A DNA stretch of 64,000 bases from WTFY01 sp965203725 (GTDB taxonomy: Bacteria > Pseudomonadota > Gammaproteobacteria > UBA4575), in NCBI GenBank assembly GCA_965203725.1, contig CBDBDH010000003.1, forward strand, positions 62,001-126,000, given 5' to 3'. A model generated the notes under the pieces. That model ran no database searches. It worked only from the letters and a program-made list of their open reading frames with translations, and was not told where the DNA came from. Shown here piece after piece: positions 46,534 to 55,830 of this stretch (its first letter is position 1; each line of letters begins with the position of its first letter). A program made the position numbers and the translations under genes.

Positions 46534-49095
46534 ATGGTGCAAACTATGGAAATAGAAAAGAGCTTTATTGTCAGCGCGTTCAAGAGGGTTTCGTCGGATT
46601 ACTTAGTCCGCGGGTGGGAGCCTCCATTTGGGTTCTTCGTTCACTGCACTGTCTTGGCAGGCATTCTTGCGGCAACGTTTTTCTTACCCGGCGCGAGCGC
46701 CCAGGAAAATGGCGCCACGCAGCTTGAAGAAATCGCCGTCATTGGATCTCGGAATCAGCAACCGCGCTCCGTAGGGGATTCTCCCGTACCGATAGATGTC
46801 ATTCCCGGCGAGGAGTTCCGGAGGTCCGGCAACACTGCAGATGCAACTGACAATTTGCTGAAAACGGTTCCGTCGTTCAATGCGACTACCGCAACTGGCG
46901 ATTCGGACAGCTTTTCCAGACCTGTGTCCATGCGTGGCATGGCGCAAGACCAGATTTTGTTGCTTGTCAATGGGAAACGCCGGCACCGCTCCTCGGTCAT
47001 CGCGGAATTCGCTCCGGCTGCGGGAACGGGGGCCCAGGGACCGAACATCGGCATGATTCCACCCGTCGCCGCCGAGAGCATTGAGGTCCTTCGCGACGGT
47101 GCCGCAGCACAGTATGGGGCTGATGCTATCGCGGGTGTCATCAACTTCCGGTTGAAAGACGCCTCCAGCGGCGGAGTGACCCGGCTTCAATACGGGGAAT
47201 TCTACGAAGGTGAAAGCAGCGCCAGACTTGAAAGCAACGTGGGTCTGCCGCTGGGCGCCAACGGTTTTGTCAATCTAAGCATTGATTACACGGACAACGA
47301 TGGCCTGTCTCGTGGCTTCCAGCGTCCGGATGCACAGGCGTTGATTGATAGTGGAGTGATGGGTATCGGAGCCGATTCGCCGTTTAACGACGGCTTGGCA
47401 CAGAGCTGGGGTCGACCGGAAACCGAAAACCTGTTGCTGTTCGTGAACAGCGGTTACGAGCTATCGGAACACAGCGAAGCGTACTTGTTCGGTAACTATG
47501 CGGAGACGGATGGACGGTTCCGTTTCTTTTACCGTCCTCCCGGCCATCCCACGCGTACTCTCTGGTTGGAGGAGCGGGGGTACACGGGATCCGTACTGCA
47601 AACCGGGTATACACCCTACCTGGATGGAGAACAGACGGACTACAGCGTTGTGACAGGGGTTCGCGGCCACCTCCCCGGCGATGTTTCATATGACGTCAGC
47701 GCTGCAATCGGTTTCAATGAGCTGGACCATTATCTGCGTAACGCGGTGAGTTACGCGATTGACCCAACGCCGAACGACATCGGGAAGCGCTCGTTTTACA
47801 TCGGCGCGTACGAGCAGGAGGAAACCAATCTCAACGCGGATTTCACGAAACAGCTGACCGACAGTCTGCACCTCGCTTTGGGCGCGGAATGGCGGGAAGA
47901 GACCTGGCGACAGCGCCAGGGCGAACCCGATTCGTACCAGGGTGAGTATGAGGGGGGAGGTTTTGGTACTTCCCCGGCCGGGATGCAAGGATTTCGACCG
48001 GAAAACTCAGGCAGCTGGTCGAGGCGCAACACCGCGCTGTACACGGAGCTGGAGCAGGATGCCGGCGACCGGCTGTTACTGCAGTACGCGCTTCGGTACG
48101 AGGATTATTCGGATTTTGGCGACGTCCTGGTCGGAAAGGCTGCTGCCCGTTTCGATGTCACGGATACTCTGCTGATACGTGGCTCCATGTCCACCGGCTT
48201 TCATGCCCCGACACCCGGCCAATCGAACTTCCAGAGAGAGACGACCACGTTTGACTGTTCGCAGGCCGGCGATGGATTCAAAGGGGACTGCATTCTCGGG
48301 GTTACCAAGCCGGACAGCGAAGCGGCAGTAGCGCGAGGCGGCGGTCCTCTCAAGGAGGAACAGTCGATCAATTTCACGGTTGGAGCGAGCGTAGATCTGG
48401 GCATGTTCGGTAACGTGACGCTCGACCTCTACCGCATTGACGTGGACGACCGGATTTATAAGGTCTCGCCACCGGGGGGAGTGCACACCGATGCTAACGG
48501 AAACGTGACCCAGAACATCGCTGCTGCCACGAGCTACTCGGATATAGAGTTTTTCACGAACGTTCTGGACGTGCGTTCATCGGGGCTTGACCTGGTCCTG
48601 ACGAAAGACATTCATTGGAATGACAGCGTGCAGTCGAATGTAACGTTTGCCTACAACTACAATAAGTTCCGCGTTGAAGGACAGGATCAGATCAACGGTC
48701 ACACGCTCGTCGATGACGCCCAGGTAGAGAGAATTGAACGCAGCTATCCGCGGCATCGATTTGTGGCCGGGATTGACACGGCGTTCGGGAACTGGGATTT
48801 GCTGGTCCGGGCCAACTACTTCGGTAAACATTACGATGTGGACAAGGGGGATATCACGCAAGGGACATCGTCCCCGATTGACCCGGTCGTATTCATCGAT
48901 GCTGAACTTGGCTACCAATTCAGCGACTCCTTGAAGTTCGTGGCCGGCGGTTCGAATATTTTCGACGAGTACGTTGACCGGATCGATCGCGACCGGTACG
49001 AGAACAGATACGGCAATGGATTGCAGTATCCACGCCGGGCGGCACCGAATTATGAGGGTGGTTCCTGGTATGTCCGGACGCAGTACACGTTCTAG
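46534..49095 (+). CDS. TonB-dependent outer-membrane receptor
   Basis: A receptor of about 853 residues. A long signal region has its hydrophobic core at about residues 34-50, with likely cleavage at G-A-S-A before Q-E-N. A TonB-box-like L-E-E-I-A-V-I-G-S-R follows, then a plug domain (D-S-P-V-P-I-D-V-I through A-Q-Y-G-A-D-A-I-A-G-V-I-N) and a 22-strand-type barrel ending in an aromatic residue (Y-T-F). The ATG at 46534 was chosen; GTG 46498 or ATG 46546 are alternatives. Ligand not recognised. It is convergent with a tonB-exbD-exbD-exbB operon, which may energise it. Codon use is less GC-rich than its neighbours, a mild hint of transfer. Confidence 0.93.
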   Translation: MVQTMEIEKSFIVSAFKRVSSDYLVRGWEPPFGFFVHCTVLAGILAATFFLPGASAQENGATQLEEIAVIGSRNQQPRSVGDSPVPIDVIPGEEFRRSGNTADATDNLLKTVPSFNATTATGDSDSFSRPVSMRGMAQDQILLLVNGKRRHRSSVIAEFAPAAGTGAQGPNIGMIPPVAAESIEVLRDGAAAQYGADAIAGVINFRLKDASSGGVTRLQYGEFYEGESSARLESNVGLPLGANGFVNLSIDYTDNDGLSRGFQRPDAQALIDSGVMGIGADSPFNDGLAQSWGRPETENLLLFVNSGYELSEHSEAYLFGNYAETDGRFRFFYRPPGHPTRTLWLEERGYTGSVLQTGYTPYLDGEQTDYSVVTGVRGHLPGDVSYDVSAAIGFNELDHYLRNAVSYAIDPTPNDIGKRSFYIGAYEQEETNLNADFTKQLTDSLHLALGAEWREETWRQRQGEPDSYQGEYEGGGFGTSPAGMQGFRPENSGSWSRRNTALYTELEQDAGDRLLLQYALRYEDYSDFGDVLVGKAAARFDVTDTLLIRGSMSTGFHAPTPGQSNFQRETTTFDCSQAGDGFKGDCILGVTKPDSEAAVARGGGPLKEEQSINFTVGASVDLGMFGNVTLDLYRIDVDDRIYKVSPPGGVHTDANGNVTQNIAAATSYSDIEFFTNVLDVRSSGLDLVLTKDIHWNDSVQSNVTFAYNYNKFRVEGQDQINGHTLVDDAQVERIERSYPRHRFVAGIDTAFGNWDLLVRANYFGKHYDVDKGDITQGTSSPIDPVVFIDAELGYQFSDSLKFVAGGSNIFDEYVDRIDRDRYENRYGNGLQYPRRAAPNYEGGSWYVRTQYTF

Positions 49096-49167
49096 GTCCG
49101 TTTCCGACTGTAGGTTTACGGAGTACCGGTTCTGAACCCGCCGATTTCAGGAAAGCTGTAATCCAGT

Positions 49168-49192
49168 TGAGTGCTGCACCTTGCAGCACTCA
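49168..49192. terminator. Hairpin between receptor and tonB
   Basis: TGAGTGCTGC and GCAGCACTCA form a perfect 10-bp stem around ACCTT, overlapping the tonB stop codon. It sits between convergent genes and may terminate both, but lacks a T tract on either strand. Confidence 0.55.
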
Positions 49193-49879
49193 GCGCAGGG
49201 TGAAGGAGATCGGTACGGACAATTCCAACTGGTCCTGGCTGATATTGCCCGGAATGGCGGGGAAGGGAGCCGCACGCCGGATCAGCTTCTTGACCTCGAG
49301 GTCCAGCGCCTTGGACCCGGAACTTTGCCGAATCTCATAATGTTTGAGGCTGCCGTCACGATTCAGGGTGAAGGCCAGAATGACGGTCCCCTGATCACCT
49401 CGGCGCCTGGCGCGTGCCGGATACCTTTTCAGCCGGTCCAGGCGGTCCAGAATCATCTGGTAATAGCCGTAATTCACCTTTGAAGCTTGGGTCCCGGGCT
49501 TCGGGGATGCCGCGGGTGGACTCACTGGCGGTACCGGCTCGGGCGGTACCACTTCTTCCGGTGGGCTGTCTTCCTCCGGGACGGGCTGTTCGAGTTCGGG
49601 CACGACCACTTTTGGTGACTCCACCTTCGGTTCAGGGGGCTTGGGTTTTACGGGTTCAGGTTTCGGCTCCGGCGGAGGCGGCTTGGGGGGTGGAGGGGGT
49701 GCCGGTTTGACCGGTGCCGGGGCCAGGTTCGTCAGGTCGACCACGTACTGGCTGAAAGGATGCAACGATTCTGCCGAAAGCCCGGTCAGGTTGATGTTCA
49801 TCACTGCGACGATGTGCAGCAGGATCGCCAGGCTTACGACGTTGAACCAGTGTTTGCTGGTGATTTCCATTTCTGTCAT
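49190..49879 (-). CDS. tonB: TonB energy-transducing protein
   Basis: A 229-residue protein spanning the periplasm. One N-terminal membrane anchor (about residues 12-30) is followed by a long Pro/Glu/Lys-rich stretch (about residues 52-132, including a run of prolines) and the C-terminal TonB domain with Y-P-A-R-A-R-R-R-G and G-x-V-I-L-A-F. It carries proton-motive force from ExbB/ExbD to outer-membrane receptors. It is the last gene of exbB-exbD-exbD-tonB, seven bases after the last exbD, and faces a receptor gene. Confidence 0.93.
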   Translation of the reverse strand: MTEMEITSKHWFNVVSLAILLHIVAVMNINLTGLSAESLHPFSQYVVDLTNLAPAPVKPAPPPPPKPPPPEPKPEPVKPKPPEPKVESPKVVVPELEQPVPEEDSPPEEVVPPEPVPPVSPPAASPKPGTQASKVNYGYYQMILDRLDRLKRYPARARRRGDQGTVILAFTLNRDGSLKHYEIRQSSGSKALDLEVKKLIRRAAPFPAIPGNISQDQLELSVPISFTLR

Positions 49880-49886
49880 GTGTCCG

Positions 49887-50285
49887 CTAGATTCTCAGGG
49901 TGAGCAGCTGAAAATTCTCGTAGCCGCTTTCCCGGACAATCTCCATCAGCTCGAAAACCCGCTGCATGCCGACGTTCTGGTCCGCCTTGATTTCCAGGGA
50001 GGCATCCGGGTTGTCTTCGACGGTCTGTCGTGCCAGCTCGCGGAACCGGTGCAGCGAGATTTCCCTGCCGTCGTATGCGAGCCCACCTTCCCTGTCGAGC
50101 AGGATCCGCATGGGTTCGTCCGTGCTTTCCCGGTCGCTGATGGATTCGGGCGGATGCACGTCGAGCAGTTCGGGCTCGGTGAAGATGCCGCCGAGCACCA
50201 GGAAGATCAGCAGCAGGAAAATGACGTTGATCAGCGGCAGGACGCTTTCGAAGTCCTGGGACTTCTTCTCCTCGTTCAGCGTCAT
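49887..50285 (-). CDS. ExbD-like protein with Asn at the proton-site position
   Basis: A 132-residue ExbD/TolR-family protein: one transmembrane segment at residues 16-35, then a periplasmic domain. The membrane motif is V-L-P-L-I-N-V-I-F. Residue 20 is Asn where ExbD and TolR have the Asp that carries protons. The next gene upstream has Asp at the same residue number. The start overlaps that gene by four bases (ATGA). A structural, proton-inactive partner is inferred; ExbD paralogues with Asn here do exist to my recollection. Confidence 0.85.
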   Translation of the reverse strand: MTLNEEKKSQDFESVLPLINVIFLLLIFLVLGGIFTEPELLDVHPPESISDRESTDEPMRILLDREGGLAYDGREISLHRFRELARQTVEDNPDASLEIKADQNVGMQRVFELMEIVRESGYENFQLLTLRI

Positions 50286-50692
50286 CGCAGGCGCCCTGTC
50301 AGGTCGTGCAGGAACGAGATGTTGTCCGGGGCCAGGGGCACCAGTTCATCGAGCACGAACACCGTATCCTGCAAGAGCGTGTCATTCTCGGGATGGATGA
50401 AAAACACGTGCCGGTGATTGGCGGCGAGTTTGCGGTTGGCCAGTTCCACCAACTCGGAGAAGTTGATCTCCCGGCCGTCAAAGCGCAGCTCCCCGTTCCC
50501 GGAAATGCGCACTACGGAACTCGTCTGGGAGATGGCGGTGACGGTCTCGTTTTGTGCAACGTTGAGGGTGACGATGGAAAACTTTGCAAAATCCGTGACC
50601 AGCATGAAAAACACCAGCAGGATGAACACCACGTCAATCAGCGGCGTCAGGCTGATGAGGTTGCGCTTTTTCGAATCCCCGGCGATCTGCAT
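50282..50692 (-). CDS. exbD: ExbD biopolymer-transport protein
   Basis: A 136-residue ExbD with a single transmembrane segment and the canonical T-P-L-I-D-V-V-F motif, Asp20 being the expected proton carrier. A periplasmic domain follows. ATG 50692 lies two bases after the exbB stop, so the upstream in-frame extension to 50878 is not coding. It forms the motor with ExbB and drives TonB. Confidence 0.92.
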   Translation of the reverse strand: MQIAGDSKKRNLISLTPLIDVVFILLVFFMLVTDFAKFSIVTLNVAQNETVTAISQTSSVVRISGNGELRFDGREINFSELVELANRKLAANHRHVFFIHPENDTLLQDTVFVLDELVPLAPDNISFLHDLTGRLR

Positions 50693-50694
50693 GA

Positions 50695-51366
50695 TCAGGC
50701 CATGCGGCTGTCGGCGGCGGGGATCTGCTCCATGGACGATTTGCCCGTGAACACCTGGGTGGCCGTGTCTTCCATGCGGTGGCGGACCCGGTCGATGACC
50801 CGGTCGAAGTAGTTCACCATCAGCACCGCGGGAATCGCGATGGACAGGCCCAGTGCGGTGGTCAGCAGGGCTTCCCAAATCCCGCCGGACAGAATCGAGG
50901 GATCCACCTTGCTGCCGGCAAGCTCCAGTTCGCGAAACACCTTGATCATGCCAAGCACCGTGCCCAGCAGCCCGAGCAGGGGACTCAGCGCGGCGATCAC
51001 CTCCAGCAGGCGCATGTGGCTTCTGAGGTTTTCCAGTTGCAGGCGCGCCACGCGCAGGGTCTCTTCGCGGGCATTCTCGATGGAGGCCCCGACCCGTGCC
51101 TGGCTTTGCACGAAGGCGGTATGCAGGACTTTCGCGACCGGGTGGCCGATGCCGTCCAGCATGTCAATCGCCTGGTTCCGGTCAGCTCCCCGCCAGGTCT
51201 GCAGGGCGGTATCGGCAAACTTGGACGAGCCCAGGCGCAGTACATAAAACTGCCAGAATTTTAGAAGAATGACTGCAGTTCCGATCACGGAGAATACGAG
51301 AAGTATCAACACGACCGGGCCGCCAAGGTTCAATAGCAACTCGAAAGAGCTTTGTAGCTTGTTCAT
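50695..51366 (-). CDS. exbB: ExbB/TolQ/MotA-family proton channel protein
   Basis: A 223-residue inner-membrane protein with three membrane segments: residues 16-38, and a pair at about 122-145 and 163-186. The conserved L-L-G-L-L-G-T-V-L-G-M loop and W-E-A-L-L-T-T-A-L-G-L-x-I-A-I-P are diagnostic. It heads the exbB-exbD-exbD-tonB operon. It starts 144 bases after the stop of the large nuclease gene, with no strong ribosome site seen. Confidence 0.93.
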   Translation of the reverse strand: MNKLQSSFELLLNLGGPVVLILLVFSVIGTAVILLKFWQFYVLRLGSSKFADTALQTWRGADRNQAIDMLDGIGHPVAKVLHTAFVQSQARVGASIENAREETLRVARLQLENLRSHMRLLEVIAALSPLLGLLGTVLGMIKVFRELELAGSKVDPSILSGGIWEALLTTALGLSIAIPAVLMVNYFDRVIDRVRHRMEDTATQVFTGKSSMEQIPAADSRMA

Positions 51367-51510
51367 GGTTTTCTGGTTTCCCTTTTCTGACTGTGATCAA
51401 CGAGGAGTTCAGCCTGCCTTGCACATGCGGGTTCTTCCTGGGTCAGGCTGCATCCTGCCCGTGAAATATTGTTCTGTTTCTGTATGCGGTTGCGGACTCC
51501 GGCTGGACAT

Positions 51511-54500
51511 TCACCGCGCATAGTATACCTGCTCCGTGCCGCCTGTCGGGCTGGCATGTACCGCGTAATCGCTCAGCTGGCAGAAGATGCTCGCGAGCTT
51601 CATCTGCTCGATGGTCTTGCACGGCACGTCCAGCAGTTTCGGACTGGCAACCACGACCGCCAGGCACTGAGCTCGCGACAGGGCCACATTGAGCCGGTTC
51701 CGGCTGTACAGGAACTCAAAATTGCGGGGCAGGTCCTCGGCGCTCGAAGTCACCATGGAGACCAGCACGATGGCAGCTTCCTGGCCCTGGAACTTGTCCA
51801 CCGTGCCCACCCTGGCACCTTCCGGCAACAGGCTGCGCAGGTAGTTGACCTGCACGTTATACGGGGTGACCACGAGGATGTCCTGCATGTCGATGGGGCG
51901 TGTACTGCCATTCCTGTCCCGGAAGGTCTGGCCGAGCAACTCGAGGTAGCGGGACTCCAGGATCTTGCCTTCCTCAACACTCTTCTGGGAGCAGTTCGTG
52001 TGTCTTGCACCGATCATGACGATGCCTTCATCGGGCAAATCGGTGTCTCGCAGTATCAGGTTGCGTTGCTGCGCGCTTTCATGGGACCTCAGCTGGCCCT
52101 CGTAAAAGGCCCCGGAGATGAAATCGCAGATGCCGGGTTTCAGGCGGTAGGTCTGGTCCAGGAAGATGCCGCGTTCCGGGGCCACGGTCGAGCGCTCACC
52201 CAGCAGGAACTCGAGCACGGACAGTCCGGATTCGCCGGGATGGATGCCCTGCACGGGCTGGGGCAGCTGCATCCGGTCTCCCACCAGGATGATATTTTTC
52301 GTGGACAGGGCCATGGCCATCACATTGGCCAGGGGAACCTGGCCCGCCTCATCGATGAACAGGTAATCGACTTGTTCCTGCAGGTGCGCATGGGAGAACA
52401 GCCAGGCCGTGCCAGCGAACAGGTTGGCGTCAAGATCAATGTATTCCGTGCGGGTCTCGTTCGTGACAAAGGGTCCCTGGAAGAACGTCTCATCGGAGCC
52501 GCGCGTGGCTTTTTTCACGCCGTGGAAACGGACCTGTTTCTGCCCGGCAATATCCGCGACCTGTGCCAGCAGGTTGTCGATGGCCTTGTGGGAGTTCGAG
52601 GTGATTCCGATTTTCTTGCCGCACTGGAGCAGTTCAACGATGACGTGGGCACTGAGGTAAGTTTTGCCCGACCCGGGCGGGCCCTGGATGAACAGGTAAC
52701 TGTGGTCCAGATCGCGGATCGCCTGCAGGACCTCTGCCTGCGAGTGGGGCGAGGTAACGATGGGTTGTCCCGCGGTCCTGCCATGGATGCGGGGGATGCG
52801 GCGTTGCAGGAGCTCGCTTGCCACATGCACTCGGTCGGGATGACGGGTGACCTGCCGGGCACAGCGGTCCATGGCGGCACGGATGCCCCGGTTGTCGATG
52901 GGTTTTTCCGGTCCTGCGCAAAAGCGCTCCGGCAGGCAACCCTTGTCTGCCTTTCTGCGGATGCTGACGGTACGGCGGGCCTCGTCCAGGTCGACGATAA
53001 GGCCTGCCGTCTCCAGGGTGCTGGCGTTGACGATCATGTGGCCGACTCTCAGCTTGGATTCCTGGGGCGGGAACCGGAAGGTCTCGATCCAGTAACGTCC
53101 GTCGGTTTTGGGGGCACCGGTGCGTTCGAGGCCTGCCAGGCACTCGGTGTCACCGATCAGCTCTTCCTCGAACTTGGTTTGCCGGTCAAAGCGGCTCCAC
53201 CACTGGGGTTTGGCCTCGCGCTTGTGAAATTCGAGCAGATGCGACAGGTGCTCGCCCAGGGCCTGCGATGTGTCCTGCAGATCGCCGAGACGCTCTTGCA
53301 GCGCTGCTCGCTCAGCCAGGGCAGGGTCCTGCTGCGGCGTTAGCGTTCCCGGGTCCGGGTTTGGAGCAGGCCAGGGCATGTCGTCGGGGCGCAGTTCCAG
53401 CAGCCAGTTGCGCAGCAGGCGGGTGGAGATACAGTCTGCCCGGTTGTACCTGTCGATTTCTTCCAGCAGGGCATCCTCCCGGGTGGTACGCCACTGGCTG
53501 TACGTGAGCATGCTGTCCACTGCCGTGGCCACGGCGTCGTCGCGTTTGTCCATGTAAAAGGTTTCCAGGTGTTTGATGGAATAGCCGGGCTCGGAGGTGC
53601 GGATGGATTCGCGCACGACCGGGTACAGGTCCACGAATACTTGCGCGCGCAGCAGGGCGTCCAGCTGATCCTCGCAGGCGGCGTAACGGCAGGACAGACG
53701 TTTCAGGGCCGTGGTCTCATAGTGGTTGTAGTGGTAGACATGGGCATGCGGGTGATTGGCAAGGTGGGCCTGAAGGAACGTCATGAATGCCTGCAAGGCC
53801 TGTTTTTCCTGCGCGTGGTCGTGGGCCCAGAACGCCTCGAACGCCTCCTCGCACCCACGCATGTAATGGAGCCCGAACAGGTACTCCAGGCCGTCGGGGT
53901 GCAGGGGGTCGCCCTCCATATCGAAAAAAAGATCCCCGGCATCGGGCCTCGGCATGCGGGCCAGCCCGGTGCCTGCAGCACCGGGAATCACCTCGAAGCG
54001 GTTCTCCCCGGTGAGCGTGCGCTCGCACTGCAGTGCAGCCTGTGAGCGAAGGCGGGCCAGCGCCTGCGGGTCCATGCCCGGAACTTGCGAAGGCTCGGGC
54101 ATGGCCGCGAGCTGTGCCACGGTACGGACGTCGGCCTTGTGCAGCCTGTCGATCTGCGTGTGCCGGATGTTAGCCACCCTGCACAGGTGATCATCCGCCT
54201 CCCAGCGCGCGGCGCAATGTTCCTGCCAGGCGCAGATGCCGCAATGCGCGCAGGGCACCGGGTAGGAATCCTCGGGCAGGTTTGTCATGCAGTGCTCGAA
54301 GTTTTGCCGGGCACGGGAGCAGTAGGCAAGGAAATCGGAGACCTGGAAGCTCAGTTTCTCCCCGGCACCGGAGTACAGGTGCATGTGCACCGGGCGAAGG
54401 CCCTGCAGGTCCGCCAGCATCGCCGAGTACATGCACAACTGCACGATGTGGCGGGGCCTGGCCGTCTGGGCGAGTTTGGTGTCCAGCACCTCGTAGCTGT

Positions 54501-54879
54501 GTTCTCCCAGCGACGAGGCGCTCTCGCACTTCACCAGGAAATCCGCATAGCCACACCAGGGCTCGTCCAGAAAGGCCCCCTGGTAGATGATGTCCGCGCC
54601 GTCCTGCATGGCAAGGGCCGTGAGTTCTGCGCGTGCTTCAAGGCTGCGTTTTGCCGGGATCACCTCAACATGGTTTCCCTGATCCTTGAGCTGCTGCAGG
54701 TAGGCCTGTTCGTGTTCGATGCCCCGTTGTCGCAGGAGCTGCTGGGCGGCATTGGGTTTTTTCCTGGCCATGGGGTCGGTCAGGTTGCGCACGTCCAGGA
54801 AACTCGCGTGCGGGCACTCGAGGAAGGTGACCAGGTCGGAGGGCGAGTAGAGGAGTTGACCGGGGGCGAGCCGCTGCAT
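51511..54879 (-). CDS. TM0106-type RecB-like nuclease fused to SF1 helicase
   Basis: A 1122-residue multidomain protein. Residues 1-225 form a RecB-like PD-(D/E)XK nuclease with Asp113, Asp133 and Lys135 (V-L-D-T-K) and a putative Fe-S cluster at Cys22, Cys210, Cys213 and Cys222. About residues 310-500 are an RNase-H-like exonuclease domain starting D-L-F-F-D-M-E-G-D-P. From about residue 700 lies an SF1B (Dna2/Upf1-like) helicase with G-P-P-G-S-G-K-T, L-F-I-D-E-A-G-Q, V-G-D-R-M-Q-L-P, F-Q-G-Q-E and N-V-A-L-S-R-A. DNA or RNA end processing is likely; the biological role is unknown. ATG 54879 begins the conserved part. Confidence 0.88.
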   Translation of the reverse strand: MQRLAPGQLLYSPSDLVTFLECPHASFLDVRNLTDPMARKKPNAAQQLLRQRGIEHEQAYLQQLKDQGNHVEVIPAKRSLEARAELTALAMQDGADIIYQGAFLDEPWCGYADFLVKCESASSLGEHSYEVLDTKLAQTARPRHIVQLCMYSAMLADLQGLRPVHMHLYSGAGEKLSFQVSDFLAYCSRARQNFEHCMTNLPEDSYPVPCAHCGICAWQEHCAARWEADDHLCRVANIRHTQIDRLHKADVRTVAQLAAMPEPSQVPGMDPQALARLRSQAALQCERTLTGENRFEVIPGAAGTGLARMPRPDAGDLFFDMEGDPLHPDGLEYLFGLHYMRGCEEAFEAFWAHDHAQEKQALQAFMTFLQAHLANHPHAHVYHYNHYETTALKRLSCRYAACEDQLDALLRAQVFVDLYPVVRESIRTSEPGYSIKHLETFYMDKRDDAVATAVDSMLTYSQWRTTREDALLEEIDRYNRADCISTRLLRNWLLELRPDDMPWPAPNPDPGTLTPQQDPALAERAALQERLGDLQDTSQALGEHLSHLLEFHKREAKPQWWSRFDRQTKFEEELIGDTECLAGLERTGAPKTDGRYWIETFRFPPQESKLRVGHMIVNASTLETAGLIVDLDEARRTVSIRRKADKGCLPERFCAGPEKPIDNRGIRAAMDRCARQVTRHPDRVHVASELLQRRIPRIHGRTAGQPIVTSPHSQAEVLQAIRDLDHSYLFIQGPPGSGKTYLSAHVIVELLQCGKKIGITSNSHKAIDNLLAQVADIAGQKQVRFHGVKKATRGSDETFFQGPFVTNETRTEYIDLDANLFAGTAWLFSHAHLQEQVDYLFIDEAGQVPLANVMAMALSTKNIILVGDRMQLPQPVQGIHPGESGLSVLEFLLGERSTVAPERGIFLDQTYRLKPGICDFISGAFYEGQLRSHESAQQRNLILRDTDLPDEGIVMIGARHTNCSQKSVEEGKILESRYLELLGQTFRDRNGSTRPIDMQDILVVTPYNVQVNYLRSLLPEGARVGTVDKFQGQEAAIVLVSMVTSSAEDLPRNFEFLYSRNRLNVALSRAQCLAVVVASPKLLDVPCKTIEQMKLASIFCQLSDYAVHASPTGGTEQVYYAR

Positions 54880-54981
54880 GGTGCGGATTCTAGCGAATGA
54901 TGCCCGGGACCCCAAGGCATGCGGGCGCTGTGCGGGGCGCAACGCTGTGGCCCGTGTAATTGACTGTAAGAAGTGAGGGGG

Positions 54982-55212
54982 TCAGGCAGGCAGGGGGGCG
55001 GTCATGTCCTTGGCACCATAGGCCAATACATGTACATTGCCGAAATCGCGCTGGTGCACGGCATCCATGATGGATTGCGCCTCACACCGGCAGATCCCGC
55101 AGCGGGTACCCACCCCGAGGGTTTTGCCGAGCGCCTTGAGATCGCCACAGCCACGCTCAGCCGCAGCTTTGATCTCGGCTTCTCTTACAGCATGGCACAG
55201 GCAGACATACAT
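54982..55212 (-). CDS. bfd: Bacterioferritin-associated ferredoxin
   Basis: A 76-residue [2Fe-2S] protein that reduces bacterioferritin to release stored iron. The four cluster ligands are at Cys4, Cys6, Cys38 and Cys41, the BFD pattern C-x-C ... C-x-x-C. It starts M-Y-V-C-L-C-H-A-V. It is divergent from bfr. A Fur-like site lies just upstream, fitting the known induction of bfd under iron shortage. Confidence 0.94.
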   Translation of the reverse strand: MYVCLCHAVREAEIKAAAERGCGDLKALGKTLGVGTRCGICRCEAQSIMDAVHQRDFGNVHVLAYGAKDMTAPLPA

Positions 55213-55229
55213 CGTAGTGAGATTATAAA

Positions 55230-55244
55230 CAATAATGATTTTTA
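55230..55244. promoter_or_regulatory. Candidate Fur box between bfd and bfr
   Basis: CAATAATGATTTTTA matches 10 of 14 defined positions of the 7-1-7 Fur model (TGATAAT-N-ATTATCA). It lies 17 bases ahead of the bfd start codon, in a 144-base AT-rich divergent region. Match and position support Fur control of bfd, but such AT-rich DNA makes chance matches likely. Confidence 0.45.
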
Positions 55245-55356
55245 ATTACAACCGGTAACGGTAACGATACTTACTATTATTTATAACAGCAACTTATGCG
55301 ATATACATAAAAAATAACCTGATATATAATTGGCCCAACCCACGAGCGAGAACACC

Positions 55357-55830
55357 ATGCAACCGCAAAACGCCAAAATCATTGACTACCTCAACCAGGT
55401 GCTGAAAAACGAGCTGACCGCGATCAACCAGTACTTCCTGCACGCCAGGATGTTCAAGGACTGGGGGCTGCACCACCTGGGTGAGCACGAGTACTCCGAG
55501 TCCGTGGATGAGATGAAACATGCGGACAGCCTGATCGAGCGGATCCTGTTCCTTGAAGGCTTGCCGAACCTGCAGGAGCTGGGGAAGCTGCATATCGGCG
55601 AGAATGCGAAGGAAATGCTCACCTGCGACCTGAAACTCGAAATGGAGGCCGCCCCGGTACTGCGCGAGGCCATCGCCTATGCCGAATCCATCAGTGATTT
55701 CGTGAGCCGCGAGCTGTTCGAGGACATCCTCGAATCCGAGGAAGAGCATATCGACTGGCTCGAGACCCAGCTCGAACTCATTGACAAGGTCGGCCTGGAG
55801 AATTTCCTCCAGAAGCAGATGCACACCTAG
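55357..55830 (+). CDS. bfr: Haem-containing bacterioferritin
   Basis: A 157-residue ferritin-like subunit of the 24-mer iron store. Ferroxidase ligands are visible: Glu19 (K-N-E-L), Glu52 and His55 (D-E-M-K-H), and a later E-S-E-E-E-H-I-D-W. The axial haem ligand is Met53. The sequence R-M-F-K-D-W-G-L and I-L-F-L-E-G-L-P-N-L are as in E. coli Bfr. ATG 55357 gives the family start; TTG 55330 in frame is unsupported. It is divergent from bfd, 144 bases apart. Confidence 0.96.
   Translation: MQPQNAKIIDYLNQVLKNELTAINQYFLHARMFKDWGLHHLGEHEYSESVDEMKHADSLIERILFLEGLPNLQELGKLHIGENAKEMLTCDLKLEMEAAPVLREAIAYAESISDFVSRELFEDILESEEEHIDWLETQLELIDKVGLENFLQKQMHT

Noticed and set aside
51469..53343. + strand frame of over 600 codons opposite the nuclease-helicase
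   Set aside because: The minus-strand protein carries complete helicase motifs; this one carries none.
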